Part shown: positions 26,319 through 58,210 of the stretch, piece by piece
Numbering within the stretch: the first letter of the stretch is position 1
How the letters are laid out: every line of letters starts with the position of its first letter
Source of the DNA: Apostichopus japonicus
Lineage: Eukaryota; Echinodermata; Holothuroidea; Aspidochirotida; Stichopodidae
Assembly: GCF_037975245.1 (NCBI RefSeq)
Contig: NC_092567.1
Span: forward strand, 23,278,376 to 23,342,375
Reading direction: 5' to 3'
DNA length: 64,000 nucleotides
Translations under genes and position numbers: made by a program
Notes under the pieces: generated by a model
What the model saw: the letters and a program-made list of their open reading frames with translations, nothing else
Database searches by the model: none
Told to the model about the DNA's origin: nothing

Positions 26319-27527
26319 CCACTTTTCCACCAAGGAAATATGGTTACCCTAAGTACAGTAGTATAGCACGTTTTCCTATGGCAGAAACTAGTTTTTTTTC
26401 TGGTAGAAGCTATGTGAATTAAACTTGCACTGAAACAGTGGTACTGTAATGGGAAGGGGGGGGGATAGTCTATAATTTGGGGCGGCCCGGCCCACCTTTT
26501 GCCCACCCTGCTGTTTCAAACAATTTTTACTTTCCTCCGCTCCACACCTTCATCCACCCTTGTACTTCCCTTACTTGCCAACTCCGAAGTAGTTCCATGC
26601 ATTGACCTTGTAGTGACTCCAACAACCAACTCTTCAAGCATCCCTGTACCTACAGTGTGCATCTCTCTCGCTTAATTCCACACAATTCACTGTACTTTTG
26701 CATGTACATAGGCCAGTTTGAACTTCATTTTCAACTGCATATGTGAAAACCCTCAAAACCTGATCAAACATTTATCCTGTGCTCTTTGCAAACAATCATC
26801 TTTACAAATTTACAGTAGGCCTAAGTGAATAGATTTGTACACTATGTTGATTAACAAAAATCAACTTCAGTGGCTACTATTGACGATGCACGATGTACAG
26901 TAGTTAACACACGAACGTTGCACCAAAAAAAATTACTGAAGCACATGGTCAATTGGACCACAAAAAATTTGCAACAGAAACTACTGTGGTATGAATGCAC
27001 ATTTTCCTTAAAACTCTCAATGCAGGGGGAAGAAACATACTGTGAGATGAAAAATTCATAGATAGTCGCAACTAATAACATTTTCTGATCAAAAGAATGA
27101 TTCAAATATTACGTGATAGTCTCAGAAACAGTTCAAGTGCATCTTGAGTACCAGGAGTGATTGTTGTCAAAAGTTACGTACGGTATATGACAAAAATGCC
27201 TAATGGGAATGTGTCGACTGGGCAACGCACATCGGGATACATCTCTCAGTCTCAACTCTCAAGTGACCTTGCATTCTACAGTTGTACCTCCGCACATTGC
27301 TACACTAAACAGGGCCTAAGTAAGCCTACCCTAACTCAGAGTTAGACCCAGAGTGTACAGTAGGCTAGCCCAGGCCTGACTATAGCTTAACCTAGGCCTA
27401 GCCTAAGTTAGGCTTAGTGTGTCTTAACTTGGGCTAGCCGTTCAATAGTATTTATTAGTTTGATTTTGCCGAAATACCATTAGGGATAAAATTACTTGGT
27501 ATCGTACGTTTCCTTTCTTTGTGCAAG
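26319..27527. other. Stretch without a recognised gene
   Basis: Includes a run of imperfect GGCCTAGCCTAAG-like repeats near 27310-27440, which may be a minor tandem repeat. No exon chain or element ends are evident. Confidence 0.45.
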
Positions 27528-27656
27528 GCAGAGATAATTCAACTTCGCGATTTGTTAGCACCTCCGTCTTATGCGTGCAGTACACGAGATTTTCTAAAAA
27601 ATAGTAAGTACGACGTTCACGTTGCCAAATTTCAAGTTCAAAATCAGTTAGACAAC
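27528..27656 (+). CDS. Candidate single exon, unidentified
   Basis: A pyrimidine-rich acceptor (CCTTTCTTTGTGCAAG) and a donor GTAAGT bound 129 nt that read 43 codons, phase 0 at both ends. It begins AEIIQLRDLLAPPSYACSTR and continues with DFLKNSKYDVHVAKFQVQ. The text looks protein-like, but I recognise no family and found no partner exon. The opposite strand also has an open frame here, so strand and reality are uncertain. Confidence 0.33.
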
Positions 27657-27902
27657 GTAAGTGGTTGGAAAGCCGAAATTGCAACAAAACTACTGTTGAC
27701 AGTGAAAGAAGAGAAGAACCATGTCAGTCAGAAGTCATAGTAGGTGTCGGTATAGGTTAGTTAGAGCCCAGAAAAACGAGCTAAACACTTACGTGTTTGA
27801 GATTGCAATTGCATGGATGATCGTCTTTGTGTTACCAACATCTAAATAGTTTTTACTGTTTTAAAAAGTCACACATGGTGAGTGACCTACCATCTACCCA
27901 AG

Positions 27903-28296
27903 CATAGGCGTAGGAGGCGGGGGGGGGGCGGGGGGGGGTGCAGCCCCCAACCAAAAATTTGTGTGAAAATTCGGGCAATATGCTGAGAATTTTTCGGGCA
28001 CCTACTGAAAGAAAAATAATTTGCAAAGTGATTTTCAATGGTTAAATTGATATTATTTTGGTCATTATTATTGTAACGACTTCCTCAATAATTCTAACCA
28101 ATATGGGAGGGTAATAACACAGCAAATGATTGTATCCTATTGGCATGCGATGTAATAACCGATGAATGCCTATATGATATGCACATTAACATGTTGAACG
28201 CGCGCGGAGCGCGCGAAAAATTTTGGTTATATTTTTCGGGCAAGTCGTTACAGCCCCCCCCCCCCGCCCAAATCAAGTTGGGCTCCTACGCCTATG
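27903..28296. mobile_element. CATAGGCGTAGGAG MITE, complete copy F2
   Basis: Ends CATAGGCGTAGGAG and CTCCTACGCCTATG are perfect inverted repeats. They are flanked by the 8-bp duplication TACCCAAG (27895-27902 and 28297-28304). 394 bp, non-coding, hAT-like by duplication length. The interior has long G and C runs near the two ends and the AACGCGCGCGGAGCGCGCG palindrome near 28197. Confidence 0.93.
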
Positions 28297-28304
28297 TACC
28301 CAAG

Positions 28305-29258
28305 TAACATGATACTTTTTTTTAAGAAAGTCCCCCAAGATAGAACATGGATACGAAAACCAACATACTTAACTGATCCACTCCCAACCCCAGTCCCCTT
28401 ACATCGAGACTGACTGTCTGATCATCGTTACTTAGAAAGGGAACAGATACTACTCATGATCTTAGCCACAGGTAACTACACAGATAATATACATGATCTT
28501 AGCCAAAGGTAACATGATTGGCTGATTTCCACTTGCGTCACGTAATAGTAATATGCTACATAATGCTATGCTCCACCTAGCTGAGTATTTGCAGACGGAC
28601 ACGAGCAAACTACGCCCACAAACAGAAATACTAACTTTCCAAGAAAAATGGATAGAAACAAATTACTTCATCTGACGCGTTGGTTCATTTAATTAGCATT
28701 AACTTCTTGTTATAACCTACTTCGAAAAACAGACATAGTAGTTGATGTTATGTTACTTTCGCTCTGCTAAACAGCATCCCATAATGTTTTCTAGAGAGGT
28801 TTCCCTTTCTGTGACTTTGATATTTTCTCCTTGTTCCGTTTGTATTTTTTTATTTGTTCTCTTTTCTTTTTTTTTATTGGGAGGGGGGGGGGGGTTAGCC
28901 TTATCTTTTTCTCTATAGCTGTGATAAATATTCTTATATTGTTTCTAGTACCTATCATATAATGTGTAAGCTATAACAATGTCTTATCACTTTGTCTTGT
29001 ATTACTGTAAAGCATATGAAAAGGAAATTTGAATTGACAACAATAGAATTGAATTTTTTGGAGGGTTCCTATATTTCGTCATAGTACAGTCGTAATGCAG
29101 TATATGCAATAGGCCTACGCTTATCCCGTAACAAAAAGAGGTATACGAATCAACAATATAAGTTTTCCACGAAAAACGACAACAAACGTCCCATCGAAGT
29201 TGAATTAGGCATACTATAGCCACTATTTTAAACACCAAGTTACCATGACTATACTTAC
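28305..29258. other. Stretch without a recognised gene
   Basis: AT-rich DNA with a poly-G run near 28880; no element ends or exon chain seen. Confidence 0.45.
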
Positions 29259-29381
29259 AATGATATACGATGCAAATTGGTATTGAATATTTAATTCTGA
29301 AAAGGATACATAAATGGATCCCGACCCTAAATAACTTATAAGATTGTCCGAGTGTTCATTTATTCATATGTGACCTTACAT

Positions 29382-30471
29382 CAGGCGCGGCGGAACGGAA
29401 AAATTATTGGGGGGGGGCTAATGTGTGGAGACTATCTAAGCGGAGCGCCACCATCGGTTGGCGCGGAGCGTACAAGAAAATTTTGGGTTATTTCAAACCT
29501 CCAGATGGCCGGAAACGGCACTTCCCGTGTGTTTTATGCTGCGAATACCTAGCCCTAAAATATGTGTCTCAAGCCTGCAATTTCTCAGATTGCACGTAAA
29601 AGTCTGTAAAAACATTGAAATTTGTATATTCGATGGTGTTTTAAGAGAATTATACTCGTAGTGTACTCGCAAAGACATTTTTTAGTGTAGTAAGGGCAGT
29701 GGCGGAGCTAGGGGTATTGGTCGGGGGGGGGGGCAAGAATGGTCTGTAGGGGCGCTTTCGACACTATCTAAGCGGAGCGCCACCACATGTTGGCGCGGAG
29801 CGTACAGAAAATTTTGAGTAAAGATACTCCCTAGATTGCAGGAAATGACCCTTTCCGGGCCTTGCTAATTTGCAGATAAACGGAGAATAAATAGGTGTCG
29901 TCGCCATTTTGTCGGAAAATTACACCAACAGAATATGACAAATGTCAATAGGTATATGAGAGCGCAATAAAATAGTCAATAATAGCGAATAAGTAAGAAG
30001 TATAGTGAAAAGCTGAAAAGGGCGCCAGCAGTCCATTTGAGTCTGTCAGGGGGGGGCATCCGCCCCCTGACTGTATATATGGACGCTCCGCCACTAAGTA
30101 AGGGGATGTTGGAAAATTGTCTGAAATGAGGCAAGTCATTGGCCTAAGACGAAGTTGTGTTACGCTTGCTGGTACTCACACTCACTGCTTCCACTTTTCA
30201 CGGGGCGTGAAGACGCGATTGGGGTGACAATGTGGTCTATAGCCAGGGGACGGGCCGAGGGTCCCCCAGCAATTACTAAAATTATTACACCTATATAGTA
30301 TACGTGTGCATCAGACAGATCGACAAGTATGCATTGAAAAAATGGGCAGATGCACGTTTCGGAGCCTTGGTAAATATTGGGGGGGCTTATCATGCATTTG
30401 CCCCCTCAACTTTTTCATTGGGGGGGCTGAGCCCCCCCAAGCCCCCCCCCCCCCCGGTTCCGCCGCCACTG
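29382..30471. mobile_element. hAT-type element H with nested E2
   Basis: Left end CAGGCGCGGCGGAACGG and right end (reverse complement) CAGTGGCGGCGGAACCGG form TIRs. They are flanked by the perfect 8-bp duplication CCTTACAT (29374-29381 and 30472-30479). It carries the same GGAGCGCCACCATCGGTTGG block as element D. No transposase. A copy of element E lies inside it. Confidence 0.93.
29697..30096. mobile_element. hAT-type MITE E2, nested in H
   Basis: Starts CAGTGGCGGAGC and ends GCTCCGCCACTA (last base changed from G), with the 8-bp duplication AGTAAGGG (29689-29696 and 30097-30104). It resembles E1 but contains an extra segment with the GGAGCGCCACC block near 29764-29820. Confidence 0.9.
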
Positions 30472-30479
30472 CCTTACAT

Positions 30480-32084
30480 AATTATACACTCCGACCTCGC
30501 ACAACATTTAATAATCTCAACATATCTCATATGATAGCCTATATTACATGCGATATATGAAAACGCCTGGAAGGCATGGGGATATAGAAATGTACACTAC
30601 ACAAAACTACATAATGTTGAGAGGCTGATGCCTTTTGACATTTAAAGCTAACGAATACTGACTGACCCTCACAAAACATCGGGCAATCAGTGCCTCTTAC
30701 GTAGAGTCTTAACTTTCTCGGGTACTAATGCAGACATTTTCTGTCCGTTTCAGACCGTTTTACAATGAGGAAGATTTGTTCTTATGAATGCGTACATGCC
30801 CTTAGCAACGGAAACATTACTGCGCATCGTTTGTCGATGTGGTATAGTACATTGAGAGTCTGTTACTTTTAGCCTCTAGAAAAACGACGAAGAGAACAAA
30901 TTGAGTCAAGTCGATCAGATGGAAATCACCTGCAAGGCAGAATATGCTCTCGAAAACAGTACATCTAACTTCAACTCGAAGATTCGTATATTTTGTATGT
31001 GCGTGCGTTTACAGTATAATGTACCTCCAAGTCGCCCTTAAGTGCTGTCAACCAAGAAATAAACTGAAGTGTTATAAATTGTGTGAAGTCTCATGTAAAC
31101 TTGGAAATATGCGAGATATAGCTGAGGGGAAAAAATAGGAAAGGGATAGACTAAATATACAGATGTAACAATACAAGAAAGATACACATATTGCCCATTG
31201 GTTTACTGTTGATCACTATCATATAAGTAGGCTACTATACATTCCTAAAACACAAAACATGGCTGTCTCTACAGACGGATCGATGTAAGGTCTCAACAGG
31301 CATTGCTATGGTAACGCCTTCAGTGCCATAAGGCACTAAATGCTTGCCCCCCCCACTCCCTCATCATTAAGGTTTGCAGGTAAAACCATAAACTAGAAAG
31401 ATGGAAGGTATCTATGGGTACTTACCTCATACGTGGAAGCATTACCACCATCTTGGATTCTCCAGACCTGACAACAGGTCTGCGTGAAGGGTGAAGCGCC
31501 ACCTCACTGTCTACCATTAAAGTTCGAGATTAGAACTTTCATGCTGAAGTCAAAATTATTTCATCTTAAAATTGCACTTCAATAGCAACAGTTGTAATGA
31601 CACTACTTAATCGCACAGTAAGTCTGAACAGCGCCGCCACCCCACCCCCCTTAACCTTCACCACCACCATTAACCCCGGATTGATTATCACGGTCAGTTT
31701 TCATCAGTAATGGAGAAATACCCCTCCCCCTGGAAAACGTACACCTCACACTTCCATGGCTACTTTGGTCTCTGGGGAGGGTGTAGGGGGGGGGGGTACC
31801 CATAGGAGTGTATAGAGATGTTGGTGTACTAGAATATCGTGAAAGCACACAAATCGTAATGATTTTGTGAAATTGCCGACAGTCAACAATTTTGACTAAT
31901 TTAATTTGGAGTTCTGTTAAGCGGAGTCGCCTATAAAAAAGTTCACCACTTGACTCTGTGTGTGTGTGTGTGAAATTGAGTCAAACCCGTGTGTCCCATA
32001 TACACAAATGATAATAAATTCAGTTGGACACTGCCACTTGCGATACAGTGGCGGTTTTATATTAACGTATAACGTATGATTATG
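30480..32084. other. Stretch without a firm gene
   Basis: Apart from the candidate ATG segment at 31426-31451 I see only AT-rich DNA, a C-run near 31348 and a short inverted repeat AGACCTG-ACA-ACAGGTCT near 31464. Confidence 0.4.
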
Positions 32085-32085
32085 C

Positions 32086-32136
<51 letters not shown>

Positions 32137-32144
32137 TATTATTA

Positions 32145-32186
<42 letters not shown>

Positions 32187-32290
32187 TTTAATTATTTTAA
32201 AATTAATTTATTATTATTATTATTATCATTATTATTATTGTTAATATTATTATTATTATTATTGTTGTTAATTTTATTATAATATTAATA
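32085..32290. repeat. AAT/ATT microsatellite
   Basis: AAT repeats switch to ATT repeats near 32132, so the two halves are inverted and could fold back. Confidence 0.93.
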
Positions 32291-32338
32291 TGTTGGACCA
32301 CTGCCCTTAATTGTATGCTTGGTGTACATGCTGGACGT

Positions 32339-32355
32339 GGGGGGGGGGGGGGGGG
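32339..32355. repeat. Poly-G run, 17 bases
   Basis: An uninterrupted G run, one of the longest of many in the window (others at 41534-41550, 48652-48666 and about 47017-47030). Confidence 0.95.
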
Positions 32356-32594
32356 AGTAGATGAGGGCAAATTTGGATAAAAAGATGAAGAAATTGAAAA
32401 AGGTTATATCTCTAAATCTCTAAATCAATGTATACGAAGCCGAGCTGTCATGGCTTCGGTTGGCTTTTGTTTATATGGAAACGGTGCTGAATTGGAAAGT
32501 TGTGCACGAACTGTTTGTGTTGGTATAGTAGTCCGTGAGATCTGTCGAATTGGTGAGTGCGCGGGAGGTTGTGGGAGAGAGAGAGAGGGGGGGG

Positions 32595-33026
32595 CATAGG
32601 CGTAGGAGGCGGGGGGGCATTTGGCTGCAGCCCCCAACCAAATTTTGTTGGCCGTAAATTCGGGCAATATGCTGAGAAATTTTCGGGCACCTACTGAAAG
32701 TAGAATAATTTGCAGTGTGTTTTTCAGTTTTGTTGGTGACAATTCGGCAATATGCTGAGAACTTTTCGGGCACCTACTGAAAGAAGAATAATTTGCAGTT
32801 TGTTTTCAATGGCTAAACTTATAGTATTATTATTATTATCATTATTGTTGTAACGACTTCCCCAATATTATAACCAATATGGAAGGATAATAACACGGAA
32901 AATGAATTTATGTTATTGGCATGTGATGCATAACCGATGAATGCCTATGTGATATGCACATTAACATGTTTTTTTCGGGCAAGTCGTTACAGCCCTCCCA
33001 AATCAAATTAAGCTCCTACGCCTATG
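32595..33026. mobile_element. CATAGGCGTAGGAG MITE, copy F3
   Basis: Ends CATAGGCGTAGGAGG and CTCCTACGCCTATG match copy F2. It sits between two G runs that can serve as an 8-base GGGGGGGG duplication. Inside, an approximately 90-bp segment (TTCGGGCAATATGCTGAGAA ... ATAATTTGCAG) is tandemly duplicated (about 32650-32810), unlike F2. Confidence 0.88.
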
Positions 33027-35855
33027 GGGGGGGGGGTCATTTAAAGTTTTGAAACTGTCCTTTGTTGAAAGACTGATATTTCATTCTATAAATATATATC
33101 TACATATACTATAAATGTGTTCAATAAAAAATGTATTTGAAATTTTCATAGAAAATGAATGAAAAAATGACAAATTCTATTTGAGGTGTCATCAAACTCT
33201 TTATTAATCTTTGGACAATTATGTACATTAATGTACACCGTGCCTAAATGAAATACCAATTGCACTCTTCTTAGTATAACTAGCATTAATTAATATGTTA
33301 AGACAAAACAATTTTGAGGATGAAATTGATAAAATTGTGTCGTTTTGAAACCATGAAACCAGCAAATTCTGCAGACTTCTCATACCTTCTTCAAATTTAC
33401 TAAAATTACAGAATTGTTCTAAGATAATTGGGATCAGGTTGGATAAAATTGCTTAGGAAAATTGGGATCAAGTTAGATAAATGTTAAGAGACGTAGCTTA
33501 ATAGATTTCCATGAATTTGCACTTAACTTTTACAACTCCTATTTTTTGTGTCGAAATGACTGGAGCCGTCAGTGGCAAGAAACTCTGTACAGGTATCTGT
33601 CATCATTAATAATCACGTGATCAACTATATGAAGTCCTTACTGTGTGTTCGTTCGTGTTTCTTCTTTGGGTACTTTAAGCTGATTCTGCTACCATTGTCA
33701 TATGAAATTCTACTTACGCCACGAACATCAGAAATAAAACGCCTGAAGGTGCAAGACTAACATTACAATAAAATGACTGCACTATAATTAGATAAATGCT
33801 TTTGGGAACCCAAAAAGAAATAGAAATAAAAAAAAAACCATTTTAACACATCCCGCTTTTTGGGTTATGCTGTTCACGTCATTGTCCGCACACCACAGAG
33901 ATGGCTTTGCCAGATTGTAAAAGTACGACGAAAAGAAAGGTAATATGAATCTTAGAGAAAAAGAAACATTACCCTTTTAAATTCTTCAACTCAATTAAAA
34001 CAGAAAGCCCTTCCAGTTAGTTGTCAACATTTTCTCTAACATTTTCCTTGAAATTGAGCAGCTCCTTAGATTAATCTAACTTTCCATGACTACAAAAATA
34101 AGGGGAATGCGCTGAACAATTTGAGAAAGAATAATAGCGTACATTGCGGCACGGATTTATACATCTGAACAATTCTACACCAATGAACATATAACCACCC
34201 TCTCGTCCCCCAATTTTAATTGCTTTGTGATTATCTTATAATTTGAGGTAATCCCCATTTCCGTTTCTCGTTTTTCCCTTCAAATTACATTACGAACTGT
34301 CTAATCAATTCTATTTTTTTTTATTCCGAGCTTAATTTATATACTATGAATTCTCCAACTCCCGTTTCCCCTTATTTATTTGAAGTCTATCTTATAATTA
34401 TAAAAAGATATCCTGTGAATAAGTAGGAGTAAGTCTATTTTCCACAAAAAAGCCTGAAACTGTTCTACATTCGAAGAAATACTAACAAGTTTCGTAAATG
34501 ATTGGGCTTTTTTTTGTATGCATATATTAACTGTTTACTAGGAATCGGGAGTTCGCCATTTACTTTGACTGATCAAAGTACATTTGGAAGAGCGGAAGAA
34601 CTTCGAATGATTTGTAATCTAAGTGGAATAAAATATAGATCATACTAAAGTAAATTTAATCCTACTTCTTATATCTTTTCCATATTTTTTGGTTTGGATG
34701 GGGTGTAGGGTTGGTGGTGTGGATGGTGGGGGTTGACATAGTTCTTTCCATGCCATTCTTCTCGTGTATATTTGCCTGAGCTTAAACTAATTAATCACTT
34801 ATTATACAACTGAAAGTTACATTGGAAAACTGGTCATGTGATGCGATGAGAGAGAGAGATCTAGCATAAGTAATAAATACATTGGCTGAACATAGTCAAG
34901 TCGACTCACTAGCGAAATACACAATGATGATTTTCAGTTAACTTATCTTAATACAAAAGCAACATGATATATGATGTTCAAACATATTCTTTGGACTCGT
35001 AGATCTAAACTAACACTTGTATGTTTGTTCTACAGGCCAGCAGCTAAATCACAAATTGTTACCAATCATACATTTAATATTGTATCATATCAATATGTAT
35101 ATTGCAGACGCACCGTATGCCGTTTCATCATATTCCCATTGCGCATGCGTATGTGGCAGATCATGTGATACTGGTATTATATATGTACATATGCAATGCC
35201 GCGTTCTGATGAAAGTAACGGAGATAAAATTTAGTATTTTCGCGGTGAGTAATTAAAATGACGTAATATGCGGCTTTATATGGTCAATGATGTATGTCAC
35301 TCTTTGATTACAACTTTTCTGATTAACGATTTTTAACGATTTAAAGAAAGTATGAGTCATAAAGAAAACATAATGTGCTATTAAAGTGAACAATATTAAT
35401 AGTTCCGAGTAAGAGTAAGAGTTAAATAAAATTTAGCTGTAGTTCATTTCGTATTTCATTCGATTACTCATTTCGTATTTGAAATCGGTAGATTCCTCCA
35501 AATATGAACTTTCGAAATGAAACACATGTGAAAACCAAATTTCTTAAACACGAGGATATAAATCGCATAAGTAAACCGTGTCATTATTTTTGGGTCGATA
35601 AAGACTAAACTGATTAAGTTTAATGAAGGTTGGATTGATTCCACTTATATGGAAATGTACCTTTCGTGACTTCAAGTACTTAATGTACTTGGGGAAACTA
35701 AACACACAAGATTTAAAGTAAAATACAAAAATACACAGCTCAAAATTGGTTGGTACTCTTAAATTAAAAGCAGATGGAACATGAAACTATCGAACTGGAC
35801 AAAATGTTTCTCAATTACCTCGGAAACTAATCAGAGTTGTCAGAATTGTCATTTA
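33027..35855. other. Stretch without a recognised gene
   Basis: AT-rich DNA. No exon chain, element ends or RNA gene that I can support. Confidence 0.45.
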
Positions 35856-35893
35856 GCCTTTGAAGAAGATCCTGCTAGGATCGAAACGTCAGG
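35856..35893 (+). other. Hammerhead-like hairpin motif of a dispersed repeat
   Basis: TGAAGA is followed by a perfect GATCCT/AGGATC hairpin (loop GCT), then GAAAC and GTC. The order resembles a hammerhead ribozyme core (CUGANGA, stem II, GAAA, GUC), as carried by Penelope-like and related retroelements. The first core C is U here, so an active ribozyme is unlikely. The surrounding sequence is not recognisable as a retroelement. Confidence 0.35.
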
Positions 35894-37024
35894 TCAACTT
35901 ACTTTTACACATTATCCTACACATCAGGCTCTCTAGTGGATAAGCAGTTTGCTGACAGTTTTATTTTATTTTTATTCAGAATATAATGGAGACAAAATCC
36001 GTTCATGTGGACAGACAGCACTAAAAGATAACTGGATCTACATTAACATCTCACGGTAACAAAATGTCTCACCAACAGTGAAACCAACATGCAGCCATCT
36101 TAGCTCCAAGACAAGAACCAACATCGATGGATCAACAAGTCATGTCTCTCAAAGACTATCCATCAATTTTCATGAATCAATGTCGCTGGAACAGGGATTT
36201 GAGTCTGATCACTTTCCAAGGATCAAAATTCCTGTTTCTTTTCAGAGACCAGTATATATATGGATAAAAAATCTTGAGTTTTTTTGGATGGATCAATGAT
36301 CAAGGTACTTAATTAAACAAAACAACGGATAAATGAAACAGGTTATTTGAACCAAGCTTGGTTGATCCTTGATAGATACCGATGGGCGATTGCTTACTGG
36401 CGTTGGAACAGTTGTAAAGCGCCAATAGTCCAATCTTTATTCTATCTTTTTCTTCTATCGAAGACCACGCGTGTCGATGGACAAATTAGCATATGCTGGA
36501 ATAGTTCTGTGATAATTTATTGATGATCAACACTCAATAATCAATTACAGTACATCGATGACACGTTTATTGATCTTAATAACGTTTCTGTGAAATCGAA
36601 TGTTTTGTGTTGATAGTATCACACGATGCGTATCTAAGATAACATCAATTAATCGATACATCTTGTATGGATTTAACTGCCATGTATCATGTGTTGTCAT
36701 AAACTAACGCCATGGTGATGAATTATGAGAATGTATGTTTATAAATCAACTTAGTTTTTTGTTTGGCCTCTGGAGGTGCCCATTGGCTTCATGGACGGTT
36801 AGATTAACTCTGGGTGTGTGTGTATAACAAATATCTTTTTGGTTATAGAAAAAATAACTTTCTTCACTTTTCGTCAGTTCAAAAATACCAATCAAATTGA
36901 CAAACAACAACTTACACAACATTATTCTCTTTGACATCATAATATATAAGTCTTAAAGTTTACAAATTGTTAGTGACTAAGAAGCAATCCTCAATTTTAA
37001 AATGTATTTTTCATCTCTCTGGTT
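35894..37024. other. Stretch without a recognised gene
   Basis: A short plus-strand frame near 36078-36299 is open but shows no family motif. Nothing else is seen before the presumed 3' end of the minus-strand microexon gene. Confidence 0.4.
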
Positions 37025-56831
<19,807 letters not shown>

Positions 56832-57756
56832 CTATATCCAACGATTTTTGCCAAAAGAAAGAAGGAAAAGGGGAGAGAAAAGAAGAAAGAATTGTAGTTA
56901 GTGTTTAATATTTTAGAAAAGAAACGTGTTTAGCAAGGATTTTGTGTGGATCGAGCGATACCCTACAGGGAATTTGGATCCACTTTTTGTCGAGGCTAAG
57001 AAGTCGTATGCATAAATTTAGTTCCCGCTTGAAATAACGACAGCTTTAATGCACATATACTGGACGAAAAAGCCTTCATTCTTTTTAAATAACATCCTGA
57101 AACAGAACATATTAGCCGATGGTTAGTTTCTGATGAGTAATTCTATGAAAATTTGTTTTTCACATCTGACGACAAAAATACCATCAGATGGCAATGAATA
57201 TATATATTCATTATACAGTGTATGTAGATAACACGAGATGCGTTTTACAACACAAACAAACCCTATCATGTCGTTCTTTGGAATAATCGCCGTAACAAAT
57301 GACATCATTATTCGCTCATTACTGTTGCGTTTAATTGTTCCTTGTTTTCGTTTAAATATGCTCCTTTTCTAGAGCTGTGTCTCTGTAGTCATCATTTATC
57401 ATAGGACACCAAGGGGACCGATTCTTGTCTCTACATCTCTCCATCCACCTCCACCTCCACTTCTCTCTTTCTCTCTGTCTAACAGACTCTCTCTATATAA
57501 TTTTGTCCACAAACTATTTGTGGACAAAAACACTTTGATTCCAGTAAGCTATATAAAACATCTTAAGCTGAAAACGTGCCGTCCGTTGCAAGGGTTTCAT
57601 TTGCTATACAGAAGCAGATATCTAAAGGGTTTCAAATTTCTATTGGAGAAAAGGATATGTAAAGTGGGAGGATTTACTTTACGTCCCTGTTGGCTATAAA
57701 AGTTACTCCGTTTATATTATTAAATGCACTATTTTGATCGCCGATGACAGGAAATG

Positions 57757-57881
<125 letters not shown>

Positions 57882-58096
57882 TCTTTTTATCTTTACTGCA
57901 TCGTACATTCGGACGAAAAGGAAAACCTAAACCAACTAAGTACTAAGACAAGACGTTGTGATAGACAAGCTACCGCTCTAAGCAACGAGATATATAATTC
58001 TAAAAAATATTCAAAAGTTTCATCAATTATTGAGTTTTCCCATTTGAGGTTTTACTACGTCACAGTACTAAAATGTGTTTATTTACATCTCAAGCG

Positions 58097-58210
58097 CAGA
58101 TCCATAGGGAGGGTGCATGTGTGTGTGTGCACATCCTACCCCCTTGCTAAAACACACAAACTATTAAAAGTAGTTATTAGCATAACCAAATCAAAACGTG
58201 TACAGACATA
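58097..58210. mobile_element. Degenerate repeat related to those at 42425 and 48630
   Basis: CAGATCCATAGGGAGGG start, a GTGTGTG tract, then AAAAGTAGTTATTAGCATAA, matching phrases in the two other copies. Borders unclear. Confidence 0.4.

Larger units (their letters stand above)
27793..31451 (-). other. Three orphan splice-bounded segments, possible 5' exons
   Basis: Minus-strand segments at 31426-31451 (ATG then VVMLPRM, donor GTAAGT), 29259-29296 (acceptor TATCCTTTTCAG, donor GTAAGT) and 27793-27841 (donor GTAAGT) can be joined in one frame ending VGNTKTIIHAIAISNT. They might be the start of the unidentified gene ending at 19832, or a separate short transcript. Each is short and the chain could arise by chance. 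Confidence 0.2.

Noticed and set aside
26003-26506. Lys/Arg-rich and Phe/Leu-rich frames on opposite strands
   Set aside because: They arise from the pyrimidine tract and GC-rich end of element D.
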